Shown in pieces: positions 49,301 to 60,400 of a DNA stretch of 64,000 bases. The translations under genes and the position numbers were made by a program. Origin of the DNA: Tetmemena sp. SeJ-2015 (taxonomy: Eukaryota; Ciliophora; Spirotrichea; Sporadotrichida; Oxytrichidae). The notes under the pieces are model-generated. The model was not told the DNA's origin. It saw nothing but the letters and a program-made list of their open reading frames with translations, and did no database searches. Where the stretch lies: NCBI GenBank assembly GCA_027382625.1, contig JAJKFJ010020693.1, forward strand, positions 186,001 to 250,000, written 5' to 3'. Position 1 is the first letter of the stretch. Each line of letters opens with the position of its first letter.

Positions 49301-50059
49301 ACTATCTTATGGGCATATCTAGAATGATTTATTTTAATTAAAATGAATTTTATTATAAATCTAGAGATAATTAATTATTCTCTTTTGGGAAACAATCAGT
49401 GTCCTATTTTAGGACCACACAACAAGGGAAACACTTATCTTGTTTCAACTAAAGCACTTAGCTCCTAGATTGGCGCCAAGAGAGCATCTAATTTATATTT
49501 TTAAAAATAATTTTTAAATTATCATCTTTGAATTAATTTACCATTTTAAGCTTAAATAATTAAAAAAAAGTGTATTTTGAATATAATTTGACTAGGAGAA
49601 CCCAGAGATGCTTTTAACTTTGAAGCCCTCTACTTCCAACTACCAGCAGAACTTAGGACCAGGCTCCTACAACGTCTCAGATGCTTTATCATTTTATTTG
49701 ATAGATAGCAGCTTCGGCATTTCAAATAGCAGAAATTAAACTCTCAATGCAAAGCCAACTGAGAGCAGCGCAACCAGACTGAATGGAGGGAGTAACTCTC
49801 CATTCCAAACAAGTTAGCGCTTTAAGCGCTCGTTTATTGCTTAGGCAATCCAAGAGAAATCTTTCTAAGGCCCTATTGGCTCTCATCACACTGAAAATTA
49901 TTATAATTAAAATGAAATATTCAATTATACTTTTTTCAATTTAAAGAAAAGCCTTTTATTAAGAGGAGTTTCAACTCTGGAATAATCCAAGAGCAGCTCA
50001 AGAGTCACCTCCTTTCCTCTAAAAAGAAGCAGCTTCTTTCTAATCTATTTTAATCATGA
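46312..50059 (+). CDS. Sperm-tail PG-rich repeat (SHIPPO/ODF3-like) axonemal protein
   Basis: Predicted microtubule-associated ciliary protein. The start MDKSERDTSLWLRQQG is assembled over an IES. Pro-Gly repeats recur along the protein: VGPGSYSYETK, LPGPGSYETIQYAAIG, KLGPGLYNPNKSF, IPGPGQYIELNPTD, NLPGPGSYYPSISQID and NLGPGSYNVSD. Several are followed by the typical SF.FG block (ESFNFGKVPFGS; VNFGSFSERK). Between repeats lie Gln/Ser/Lys-rich spacers. The C-terminus KEKPFIKRSFNSGIIQEQLK ends at TGA 50057-50059. Five IESs were resolved, one of only 19 bp. An unresolved frame change lies near 46,860-46,960 and an AT-rich gap at 48,720-48,790. Family members line the axoneme lumen or outer fibres, and a ciliate is expected to have many, so the assignment is well supported. 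Confidence 0.88.
46328..46368 (+). other. IES, 41 bp, pointer AGTGAAA
   Basis: AGTGAAA at 46321-46327 and 46362-46368. Joining gives MDKSERDTSLWLRQQG. Confidence 0.88.
46741..46780 (+). other. IES, 40 bp, pointer AAAAGAT
   Basis: AAAAGAT at 46734-46740 and 46774-46780. Joining reads GANSQKRFSQRRDKMQSSNQ. Confidence 0.85.
47441..47459 (+). other. Very short IES, 19 bp, pointer AAGCA
   Basis: AAGCA at 47436-47440 and 47455-47459, with a 14-bp A/T core between. Joining reads PPEALVYQPQTSSEVQNQ and corrects a frame change. Confidence 0.8.
48920..48952 (+). other. IES, 33 bp, pointer TATGTT
   Basis: TATGTT at 48914-48919 and 48947-48952. Joining reads NYNYTYVDPKKEEMISR. The insert is a multiple of three and stays open, so the support is the repeat and the A/T core. 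Confidence 0.6.
49898..49950 (+). other. IES, 53 bp, pointer GAAAA
   Basis: GAAAA at 49893-49897 and 49946-49950. Joining reads IGSHHTEKPFIKRSFNSG, restoring the typical KRSF.SG block and the stop. Confidence 0.8.
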
Positions 50060-50212
50060 TTAATTAATATGTTCTTCTTCACTTCGATCTCAATTTTTAA
50101 TGAGAACATTGGATTTAGATATTTCTATTAGGGAGTGATTATTGATCTATGAATAATAAGAGATAGATAAGTTATTGGCCTATTTAAATAATTGATTCCA
50201 TCATAGTTCAAA

Positions 50213-53200
50213 ATGGGAAACAAACCCTCCACTTAAACATAGTCAGCTGCCACTGATAAGCGCAGAAAGAGCTACGACTCAGACAGCCAGCGCTCTAGCT
50301 CGGATAGATAAAATACGGCTGCACACCATCACCACTAGTCCATCAGATCTAGTTCTCCCCAAGCCTCTAACTTGCCTTAGTAAAATAAAAAATTCTCATT
50401 TCAAAAATGAAATTATAGTAAGACATATTTGGCTTTATGAAATATTGTAAAGTTTGATAATAAATGCTAAATCGTGGAACAAGAACTCTTTCGGGTTGTT
50501 TGATTACGAATCCAAAGACATCCTCAGAAAGACCATTAAAGAACAGGGAAATTGTAAGTACTCCCAAAATATTTTCTATTCTTTCTAATTTTCTGGATTT
50601 AAATCCTTAAATGCAAGTGTGGATTTGTAAAATGTGTAAAGTGCATACCAAATTTATTCATCACAATAGCTAAATCCATCATTGTAAAAAAGTCTATCAA
50701 TTCTTATTAAAATTGGGCTCAAATTATTATTGCTCTTACTAAGTTGAGCTAGCGAAGTCTAATTACAAATGAAGTGAATATTTTAACTTAGTGAAACTGC
50801 TGCGTTGGGAAGTTGAGAAGGATGTCATTCAGATAAAAGCTAATGCATATTATGATAATGAATTTATTTTTGGATTGAGGTGGAGGGAGTACGCGAGCAT
50901 CATTCAAAGTCAGACACAGCCCCTGATACTTAAAAGACCCAGCTCGCTCGCTTTCTCTATAGAAATGGTAAACTAAATTTATTCTTCTTGTTCATAATCA
51001 TCATCCTTCATGCCTCCAATTATTTATTTGTGTATCTTCCCATACTGGTTTATATAATTTATAATTCCTTTTTGTGTATAGGTGGATATTGGATCTATCA
51101 CAAGCGGCAAGTGGATCTGGCTGAGGTTTATCAGAACTAGGAGGAGAAGCTGTGGGTGGTGGTCAAACACTTCCAGAGCAGGCCTAATTCAATAAAAGGC
51201 TACAGATTGCAGAAAAATTTACCAAAAAATAAAGAAGTTGCATTTTAGACTTTTGTAAATGATATAGTCAAGTTTGGAAGGGTGAGACTTCGAGTGAGGG
51301 ACATCGACTATCATGAGGAAGAGTAGTATTATTAAAAATTATATATCTTTTAAGAGCAGGAGCAATAATAAAACTAGCACCAATAATAGGAGAGGAGTCA
51401 GGTGAATGACGATCCAAATGGAAGCACAATCTACATGGGACAGGGGGGATAGCCAATTCAGAACTAATAAAATAATAATGCCTCACCTTCCTAGAATCCA
51501 ATTAGGAACAGCATCACTTAGTTTTAAAACTCAACATACTTTATCTTATATTGTGAAATGTATTAGAGGAGAGTAACTTAAGATGAATTTGGGCAGTCTG
51601 CAGTTGACATAAACGAGATAGACCTAAATGAAAAGAACGATGATCAAGCTAGACAGCAAAATAAAAGAGGTTTCAATTTTTCCAATTAGCAGTTTGAGAT
51701 TAGTGGAGGAGATTTATTCCCAAAGGATTCTTCTAACAGAAAACTACTTTTGTATTTATTCTATAAGTGATAATTATATTATCATATTTTAAAACGACAG
51801 ACAAGAAAGTTGAATGAGTCAATGGAGATAAAAAGTGAGTCCGCTAACACCCCTCAGTGCAGAATCTGCTGGGGCTCGGATGAGGGCCATAAAAAGGGAA
51901 AGGACTATAACCCACTAATCTCTCCTTGTAAATGCATTGGAACTATCTCCTGCATTCATTATGGAACTTTAATTTGTCATTTTTTCATTTTTTATAGATC
52001 ATTTGAAATGCCTTAAGGAATGGCTAGAGACTAAGAGGACAATGAAGATCCACAGAAACCAGGTGGTGATTAAATTTAAGAAGCTAGACTGTGAACTCTG
52101 CAAGCAAGTGTTCCCCTTCTAAATCACTCACAACAACAAGATAGTGGATATTGTGGAGATAGACAAGCCCCAGAAAGACTTCATAATCTTTGAGTCCTTG
52201 ACTTCCCAGTAGCAGAAGGTCTTTTACATTCTCAACACTGAAAATAAGCCACTCATTAAAATTGGGAGAGGCTAGGAGAGTGACATCAGAATTCCTGATG
52301 ACATATCAGTCAGCAGATGCCACGCCACGATAAAGCGATCTGCAGCTGGTGACTACATCTTGGAGGATTTCAGTTCCAAATTTGGCACCCTAGTTTAGGT
52401 TTAAAAAAAAAAGCAATTTAAATTTTTTTCGAAGGTGCAGTATCCAATTCTCCTCACTCACTAGATGAATATAATGCTCTTTAATGTTTTCAATTTATAG
52501 CAGTTCAGCAATCAGCATATAGTTTTCCAATCTGGGAAGACAGTGCTGTGCGTGAATGTAAGACAAAACGTATCTTGCATGCCTGCTTGCTTCAGACCCA
52601 ACGTTGTCAAGAAAAACCAGCCCTTGGTGACTCTAGATAACAAGAACTTTTTCCCAAGGGAGTTCCTCAAACCCACTAGCAGACTCAGAAACCAGAACAG
52701 CAGCTCTGGTGGTCTCAACAGCAGCGCTCTTAGCCAAATTGGATAGCAGAGGCTAAGGAATTAGGCCATCAAAGTATGGCCGAGGTTTGATAGAGGGAGA
52801 TGACGACCACGGAGAATTAGAAGAAGACAATATAAAAAGGTATAAATTAGGTACTAGATTAATTAAGACGGAGAGAACAGGAATAGGAGACAGGATCAAC
52901 TTTAATGAAGTAGCCAATCATTTTTTTACTTTCCTTGAGTCCTTAGAGAGAAAACGCATCTCCAATTAGAAGAGGTGACATCCTCTCTAATGATAACAGC
53001 CAAGGACTTTGATGAAAGAGCTATGATTCTATTTTTTAGAGCTAACAATCAGTAACAGATTCTACCTTATTAGGGAAGGAACTAGCAAAGAGGAAACCAG
53101 GACCTCTAAGCAGATAATCAGTCTTTGAGAGCCTCCCTCCCAGGGGAAGAAGGAACAGCCAACAACGGAATTAACTACTAGATAAGATCCTCTCAAAGAA

Positions 53201-54944
53201 ACGGCCTCGGTCCTAACCCTTTAAACCAGAGGTAGTCGAACATTAACAACATCTCCAACGACTTCGATGTTGCGCGGATCGAGGGAGCTGAGGAAGAAGA
53301 GGATGGGGAAATGTTTCAAGGGGGACCTCTTGGGCCTAATCTAGAGTCAGCAAGCCCTTAATTGGAGGATTTAAAAACGATTAAATTTTAAATAGAGGTG
53401 ATAAATATGAAAATTATATAAGGTAAAGCATTTAGGTGATGGTATATCTTAAATGAACTAAAATTGAGGGAAGTATAATATTTTTAAGAGGATTATCAAA
53501 TATACTCTTCTAAGATATTTATATAATTGAAGGAACAACATTCTGCTCACTTTAAAGAATTTTGAATCGCTCCCAATTAAACTTGTCGGATTGGAATCTC
53601 ACTCACAATTTGATAGAAGAGGTAGGATATGAAATTTGACTTATCCTTAATATATTCATTGCATGAGAGACTGAAGGCTCTCCTTTTATTCTTTGATAAA
53701 TATTAATCAAGGACAATTTAAGGCAAATCGAAATTTGGTAATAATTAAGTTTTTGAGACATTAGAAGAATCCAAAGTGAGTGGGAATGAAAAATTTACCG
53801 TTCTTCTTGTTCACTGATCTTAATGGTAGTTGAACTTATTCCATTTACTTTTGGGGCACCATCGAAAATCTTTGCTCACAGAGCACTGATTGCAAAAATC
53901 TCTAGTACTGCTGTGTGTTTGAAACTGGATACCCTCTCCTTTCAAAAGTATCCTAGTGCTTATCAGAGTCCCACATCCAGGAATACGAAGAAGGCCAAAG
54001 ACAAGGAAATATTACTTTCACTATGACTTGTGGCCCCTAAAACAACCAAACACTACTCAAGAAGAAGTGGGGGAGGAGGAGGAGACTTGCAAACTACGAA
54101 TGCTCTTGGTTTAGATGTTATTGAAGGAGTAGTTGACGTCTTTAACAAGATTCTTGACTTGATTGGCGGCTCTGGCTCTGGAAGTACTACTGTTAGGTGC
54201 CCCTACAGTCGCGAAACCTGCACCAATAGTTGTTGCTTCTACTTGCACTACTATGAAGCCACAATATGCGGAAATTCAATGTCCGGTTTTTATGGGAAAG
54301 TCTCTGTAGCTTGCACAGCACTCTGGAATCTCCTCACCCCAGTTGTTCCAGTGCTTTCATTTTTAGCTTTGCTATATATTTTATGACTATTTCCGACTAA
54401 TTTTCAAAATTTCTACAAACTTTAGCTCCTATTTCAGCCTTCTTTTCTTTTACTCTTCACCTCCTTATAATACCTTTTTATCTCCAACGATTTCGATGTT
54501 GCGCGGATCGAGGGAGCGGAGGAAGAAGAGGATGGGGAAATGTTTCAGGGAGACCTCTTGGGTCCGATCTAGAGTCAGCAAGCCTTTTTCTAGGAGGTAG
54601 ATGCGGACCTAGAGGATTTGAATTTGCAAGTTGAACAACTAAACAACAACCTCTCCAACTAGCTGAACAGAAGCATCAACAATAAAAACCAGCAACTGAA
54701 TAACAACTTCAACAGCAATTCCTTTCTCTCTGGACTCAATGACCTGTCAGCCATGGGCTTCTCTAACCAGAGAAAAGACTAAGTTAGGGTGGAGCAAGAG
54801 TAGGAGGTGAGTTTGCAGATTTCAGGGGACAATATTCAAGTTGATGAGGAGCGAGCTTAGATCCAGGCAATTCACCAGTGCGTCATCTCGTATAGAGAGC
54901 CGCACCACAAAGCTCAAAGCTCAATTTAAAAGATAAGAAAATGA
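50213..54944 (+). CDS. N-myristoylation-type RING-CH (RINGv) plus FHA protein, probable E3 ligase
   Basis: Starts MGNKPSTQTQSAATDKRRKS (Gly-2 myristoylation context). A central part reads GYWIYHKRQVDLAEVYQNQ. The RING-CH domain reads PQCRICWGSDEG, LISPCKCIGTISCIHLKCLK and KKLDCELCKQVFPF, a C4HC3 pattern completed across an IES. An FHA domain follows directly: LIKIGRGQESDIRIPDDISV, SRCHATIKR and SSKFGTL, with the phosphothreonine-binding GR and S..H signature. A Gln/Asn-rich tail (GEEGTANNGINYQIRSSQ) continues across the 53,251/54,480 direct repeats (SNDFDVARIEGAEEEEDGE) to QVEQLNNNLSNQLNRS and ends at TGA 54942-54944. Phospho-dependent ubiquitylation at a membrane is inferred. An intron with GTAAAC...TAG ends lies near 50,970-51,080. 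Unresolved gaps at 50,380-50,790, 51,730-51,790 and 52,780. Confidence 0.8.
51961..52003 (+). other. IES, 43 bp, pointer TCATT, inside the RING-CH domain
   Basis: TCATT at 51956-51960 and 51999-52003. Joining reads GTISCIHLKCLKEWLETK, supplying the His and Cys ligands of the RING. Confidence 0.88.
52401..52436 (+). other. IES, 36 bp, pointer AGGT, inside the FHA domain
   Basis: AGGT at 52397-52400 and 52433-52436. Joining reads KFGTLVQVQYPILLTHQMN in frame. Confidence 0.85.
53251..53356 (+). repeat. Left copy of ~105-bp diverged direct repeat
   Basis: Matches 54480-54584 with about six to eight differences. It contains exact blocks of 25-29 nt (from 53,263 and from 53,290). Both copies encode SNDFDVARIEGAEEEEDGEM in the same frame. 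The sequences diverge abruptly after the repeat on the right and before it on the left. Confidence 0.85.
53786..54386 (+). CDS. Small Cys-rich secreted/membrane protein, copy A (nested in the FHA gene)
   Basis: Family not recognised. Reads LCSQSTDCKNLQYCCVFETG, then SQCLSESHIQEYEEGQRQG and NITFTMTCGP. After a 1-nt break in a C4/A4 run near 54,032 it continues GGGGGDLQTTNALGLDVIEG, then CPYSRETCTNSCCFYLHYY, and ends with a hydrophobic tail (PVVPVLSFLALLYIL) at TGA 54384-54386. The paired CC and spaced Cys pattern suggests disulfide-bonded extracellular loops. The C-terminal hydrophobic tail could be a GPI-type or membrane anchor. The start is uncertain; a candidate is MKNLPFFLF at 53,786. It is about 45% similar by eye to copy B downstream, so the pair arose by duplication. 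Confidence 0.7.
54480..54584 (+). repeat. Right copy of ~105-bp diverged direct repeat
   Basis: See 53251-53356. This copy leads into the open C-terminal frame of the FHA/RING-CH gene, whereas the left copy runs into a frame that soon loses coding character. Confidence 0.85.
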
Positions 54945-55481
54945 TTTTATATTATTGTTATTAATATTTGTCTCTCTTTCAGAAATGTTTTATTTGTTTA
55001 TATATATTGAAGTATTTAAAAGATGCTTTTGAGTAATTAAAGAGTAACCCCCAAACAGGGCATAAATAATAGCATATACTTAGCTTGAGACACCACTCTC
55101 TTGAGCCCTCCTACTTCCAAGTATTGATCAAACAGTTGCTTACAAAAATAATCTAGATATAAATATAGATTTAAAAGACTCTGCGGTTTTAGGTGACATT
55201 TTCAACTAAAGTGAAATATAATATTTGAGGTATAAAATACTCTCTTTTATTTGGATAATAGTAGCAGCATTCTTAATTTTAAACTAACTCCTGTTTATAT
55301 TTTGACTGGCAAAAAATGGTAGTAGCATTACAGCTATCTTTATATAGGCGCTTTTGATTTTTATTAAAGTTTCTTATCAATAAAAATCGTAAAACAAGAA
55401 AGAAGACGTTCGATTAAATTGTTATTTAAGCATCGCTACCACTTTAACGTTATAATTTTAAAGCTAAAAACCAACCAAAGG
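54945..55481. other. AT-rich intergenic stretch
   Basis: No supported coding block on either strand between the FHA/RING-CH stop and copy B. Only short frames with no recognisable composition are present. Confidence 0.45.
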
Positions 55482-56402
55482 ATGCAAGCCATACTGGTAT
55501 TTATCATTGCTGAGATAATATCAATTGCCCAAGGCAGTGTAACCATAGACAATTAAAACCTTTGTAATTCAAAAAGAATTTAGTAAATAATAACAATAAT
55601 TATTTCTTTACTTATAATCCTGCTAATATTTAAACTTTAATCAAGTAATCTAAAATCTCAAGGAAGGTTTAATAACTCATGTCCTTGCGTCCTTGCCAAG
55701 AAGATGAAAATATTCTTTAAAGGCTCTTAGCTGATTGAAACTAAAGATACACATAATGACATACTAAGTTTATTGATTTTAGAGACTACTACTTTTACGT
55801 CTAGTTAAAAGGATTTATATGTTAAAGAAAAGGAGAATATTTGTATAGATGTTCTTTGTTGTTATAATTTTCTTTTCGGGGGGGCATTTAATCTCTGTTC
55901 AGATAGCAATGACTGCAACTATCAGTAGTCCTGCTGTGACTTCGAGCTAGGTTAATATAAACTTAGCCACTTGTCCTAGTGCCTTTCAGATGCCCAAATC
56001 ACTGAGTATGAAGAAGGTATCAAGAAAGGAGACTACATTTTCGATTTGACTTGCTAGCCCAAGAGCAAGAAAAATGCTACTGCCATCGATGGGACAACTA
56101 AATCCATCACATTTTCTGATATTATTAATGCTGGGTCAACCATCCTCGACTTGCTCTCCGGTTCTTCTAATTCAAATAAGCCAGTTGATTGCCCTCACTC
56201 TGAGTTAACCTGCGTTAAAAGTTGCTGCATTATGATGCAAAGCAATGGGAACACTTTTTGCGGAAATGATCTCATCAATATTGTAGGAGCTGTCACTCTC
56301 ACTTGCTCATTTGCTTCTCTCTTGAAACTCAAAACTCTTGAATTTCTTATAATAGAATAAAAGATATAAGTTTTCTATTACATTTTCATTAAGGGGTTTT
56401 GA
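55482..56402 (+). CDS. Small Cys-rich secreted/membrane protein, copy B
   Basis: Paralogue of copy A. MDS1 gives a clear signal peptide (MQAILVFIIAEIISIAQG) followed by SVTIDNQNLC. Joining at a short TGT pointer continues SDSNDCNYQQSCCDFELGQY, SQCLSDAQITEYEEGIKKGD, YIFDLTCQPKSKKNATAIDG, a linker (FSDIINAGSTILDLLSGSSN), then CPHSELTCVKSCCIMMQSNG and NTFCGNDL. The Cys spacing matches copy A throughout. The C-terminus after TCSFASLLKLKTLEF is uncertain, with the first in-frame TGA at 56400-56402. Extracellular location is inferred from the signal peptide and Cys content. No enzymatic motif is seen. Confidence 0.72.
55566..55898 (+). other. IES, 333 bp, pointer TGT
   Basis: TGT at 55563-55565 and 55896-55898. 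Joining reads DNQNLCSDSNDCNYQQSCC and links the signal peptide to the Cys-rich domain. The pointer is only 3 bp, so the support comes mainly from the restored protein. Confidence 0.6.
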
Positions 56403-57409
56403 CTTTTGCCCTTTACAGTTTATCTTATGATCATGCTTATATAGTACTTCTGATTCTTGTCCAAATTTCAAAGTGAAACGCATATCTTTGATTGTGACTA
56501 AATTCCAATTAAATGAGCCACTCACAAGCTTAATAAACCAATAATATTGCTAATTTTTAATGAAACATTTATATTTTAAGAGTAAATACAAATTGATATG
56601 CTCCCTCAAATCTAAAACCACTCTTATACTAAATTCATAGAAATCTACTTAAAAATGCCTTGTTTTAATGCTTTTGATAAACTAATTGTAACTTACCTAT
56701 GCTAATTATTCTAAAAAATAAGTGTTCCAAGCAACAAATCTCCATCATCCTCTTATAACTCAGGTCTCATTATAGGTTAACATTTTTCATGACTTAAATT
56801 TTACCATTGTACAGGACTGGCCATGGACCTCACTCCGGCTTCCTGTTACTGATAGCACACACAGACATGAGATAATTTATGTTGGACTCTGGCTGTGATC
56901 TAGACTGAAAGCATAGACGGATTGAGGAAATAAAATTTAAAGAGTTATCCACTCAAATACACATCAATAAACTATTACACTAATCACGAGAAAGTGAGAC
57001 ATGTAAAGTAAAATCTTACTTAGCTTATAAAATCCATCTTTAAAGAAATTAATAAAGCAGAAACTTCGCACATAGCGAAAACTGCTACCATCAAATTCTT
57101 CCTCTAATTCAGCCATTAATTTTGACTTCATTGCTCTTGATTGTCAGAATAAGATGAGAAGCAACTTTAAAATTTTTCACTTCACGTTTTAGTTGTTCAT
57201 TTGTAATATAGGATTCTTTTATAAATTTTAAATTTGCTATTAAGACTAATTTTTATTCTACTTATTTTCTAAGTAAGATTCTCTACTTACAAATATTTCA
57301 AACCATCAAAGGAAAAAGTCACAAAATATGTCTCACTCATCTATAAATTAAACTCTATGACTAAAGTATAATCGACAACACAATAATAAAAGTAATGATG
57401 CGATTAAAA
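56403..57409. other. Intergenic stretch with a GC-richer island
   Basis: No gene could be supported. A block at about 56,805-56,925 is clearly richer in G+C than its surroundings and carries no long frame in either strand. It could be an RNA gene, a small exon or a remnant of a mobile element. Confidence 0.4.
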
Positions 57410-60400
57410 TCAAGGAAATTGTTAATTATGTTAGCTAAGTTTCAAAAGGATATTAAAACCAATTAATTAGCAACTCTTCTCATTCATTTAATGAGCCATC
57501 ATCATTTTCATCATTCTAGAATATCTTGATTCGCATTACATTTAAACATCATTAAAAGTGTAATTTCTTTTAGAGGAGCTGCTTCCTCTGCTTCTCTCCC
57601 TCCATATTTGAAATTCGTCGCCTCCTTTGGCAGATAACTGCGGACTCTAGAGACTTGGTCGCTTGAAGATGATTGACTTAGAGGCAGACTTAGCTCCACT
57701 GAATTCTCTTTCCTTCACATTCGACTAAGAGGGTCTATTCCCTCTTTGGTAGGAGTCGCTGCCTCTGTTTGAAAGATTGTCCAGAGCAGTATTTGCCTTT
57801 GGAGATGCTATTTTTATATTCGAATTTTGCGATCTCTTCATCCTATCAGAGTCTATTCTCATAAGCAAACTTGGATCGTCATCTCCTAGAGGAGTTTCCA
57901 GCAACTTCACACTAAATGGAAAATAAATTATGCACTGCTGCCCATATTGAGATGCCTCACCTCTAAATCCATATCTGCTAGATGCTGAGACTATCCAGTA
58001 TAGAGAAGGGAACTGTTCTTGTTAAAATTTATACGCTGCTATGAGGAGCGTGGAGAATTTTGATTTGAATTGGAGCCCAAATAAAGTAAATTAAAATAGC
58101 AGCTTCTTTCGTTGGTCTAACCCTATTCGTATTCTTAGTTGAAATTGTTCAGGAACTCTCTGACCTGCTAAAGCTAAAGTAAAAATGAAATTTTTAACTA
58201 CTGGAGTTGCTATGGATCAGAAATTTTAGAGATGTTTATGTTCTCACTCTAATCCTCTTTAGAACTGCAGAATCTTTGACTCATCAGCTAGCTTCTCTTC
58301 ACATTTAGGTCGTCTTCTAAATTCATTTAAATACACACGTAAATTATTTCTGGGTGATAAGCGCTGATCACACTTTGCTTGAAGGCGTACTTTTGATTTT
58401 GGAAAATCTGATGCTGAATCCTTTGATGAATAAGAGGCCTGGATTCTTGTAAAATTTCTGAGAACTGGTCTGGATTCTATCTGTGCATTTGAACCATCGG
58501 ACTCACAGATTAAAAAATTAAGGTGAGGTGTCCGTGACCATGGCAGGTTGCTGAATTATGCCAGACTAATGGGACTTCACAGTTATGAAACTCGCATCGC
58601 TCTTTTATTCTTCTTAATTGCTGTTTCCTAAGTAACTTGAGGATTTAAAAAGACTAGAAATGGATTATTTGTTCTTGATGTGTCTTGGAAGCTGCTTATC
58701 AAGTCGCTCTTTATCTTGTTGTGTATTTGAGTGAGGTTTCAAATTTGTAATTTATAATTTAAATTGTAACTATAGCTGATCACATTCACTTCCTGTAAGT
58801 TAAACACTATTGCTGCTTCATTCTCTCTGTGTGCACTCTTTTCTTAAAAGGTGGTGTCGTCGTTATCAACTTACTAATCTTTTTTAAAGTAGAGTTGAGA
58901 ATTAATTAGAGAGTTTAAGCAATGCAAAAATAAGTAGAAATCCATGAATGATTAGCCACATATCTCCTTTAATTTTCCATCTCAAAATATATAATCCATT
59001 ATTTGCGATTTTAAAAACTCGCTGCTTTAAAATTTAGCCATTAGTTGATTGTATTAAATTCTCTGCTATATTTTAATTGTAAATTGATAATCTTGAACAG
59101 AAAAAGAAGACTGAGTAATGACTCTTTCTAAATTTATGACCTTTCCAGTCGAGCCCTCATTATAAAATTAAAGTCATGTTTGCAGTTTGGAGGAGATTGC
59201 TGAATTTTCTGCTCATTTCTGCTTTACTTGCCATTTAATTAGGGAGTAGTATTTTGAACTTTAGGCTATTGAAAAATTAAAATTACTACTCCTGGTTTTA
59301 CTACTATACAATAGAAGATTTTTTAAGATTTATTACGGCTCTTGGCGGAGAAGTTCAGTGTGGACTCGATATTTATTACTGCTTTTACTGCTATTTAATA
59401 GTAGTAGACTTATCTGTTAAGAAATTAATGCTTGTCAAAAATAGTGTAAAAATTTAATGCTTTGAGAAGAGCTTTCTGCAATTTGATCATGATAAAATTA
59501 ATGATCCAAGTGAGTAGTCGTAGTATTCAAGTTCACCTATATAATTTCTTGGCACTACTATTCTTTCTCTGAAGAATCATGTACAAAGTATAAATAGATA
59601 TAAAAATTGATTTTGATCAACTCTGTTTTCAAATTTGATCTTGTTTGAAAGACTCAGTATTTGCGTGATATCAGCGTTAAGTTGCTTATGCTTCTGAGCC
59701 TTCTTCTCTTTCTTGGAGGAATTTGAGTGCTGCCTGCTTTTGAAAAATTCCTAATGGATCTTTTCTGAGATCTATTTCTGAGTGAGGTGCGCTTAGTTTT
59801 GCGGTTTTTGCTTGCGAGATACCTTGACCTGAGATTTACTGTCGCTGCTTTAAATAAAAAGCAAATTGAAGTAATTTAGTTTACCTGGAGGCTGTTCTTT
59901 GAAACAAGAACAAATATTTAATTGATTTTAGAAACAAAGTATGTGATTGTTGTGAATTAGCAGTGTGGTCTTAGTTTGAAGTGTGATGAGGGGACTTGCT
60001 CTAGCCACCCTATCTTGATTTAGAGCCTTTATCCTTAGATTTAGAGCGATTTTTCTCACATGCCTATTCAAAGTCTAGGATCCTGTTGAGACATATATCA
60101 GACCTGTTTTTACTGTTACTTGTTGAGCTCATTCGCTGTTTATTCTGCTGGTAAAAAAAGAAAATCTTATTAAGGTATGAGTGAACTTGGATGTTTCCAG
60201 ATTTGGTCTTTTGATGTGGAGAATGCAGATCAACACTCAGCAACTGACTGCTCGACTATTGATTCTACTAGGTGATTGTAGATACCTAGGCTTTGTGCTA
60301 GTGAAGCAACCCATTTTTGTAGCTGAGGTCTTGGGTATGCTGCAAGTTGGAGAATAGAGGTACTTGAGATTGGCTTGACTTAAGAGAAATAATTGATCCT

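Larger units (their letters stand above)
53357..54584 (+). other. Candidate 1.2-kb IES containing a whole gene
   Basis: Deleting the left-copy remainder plus the 53,357-54,480 spacer by recombination in the repeats makes the FHA/RING-CH reading frame continuous (EMFQGDLLGPIQSQQ). The spacer holds a separate secreted Cys-rich protein gene. The repeat is far longer than the other pointers here and imperfect. It may therefore be a duplicated MDS and not a true pointer. Confidence 0.55.

Noticed and set aside
55849..55898. Candidate start MFFVVIIFFSG for the Cys-rich copy B gene
   Set aside because: It needs a base change in a G7 run, while MDS1 at 55482 supplies a better signal peptide that joins in frame at a TGT repeat.
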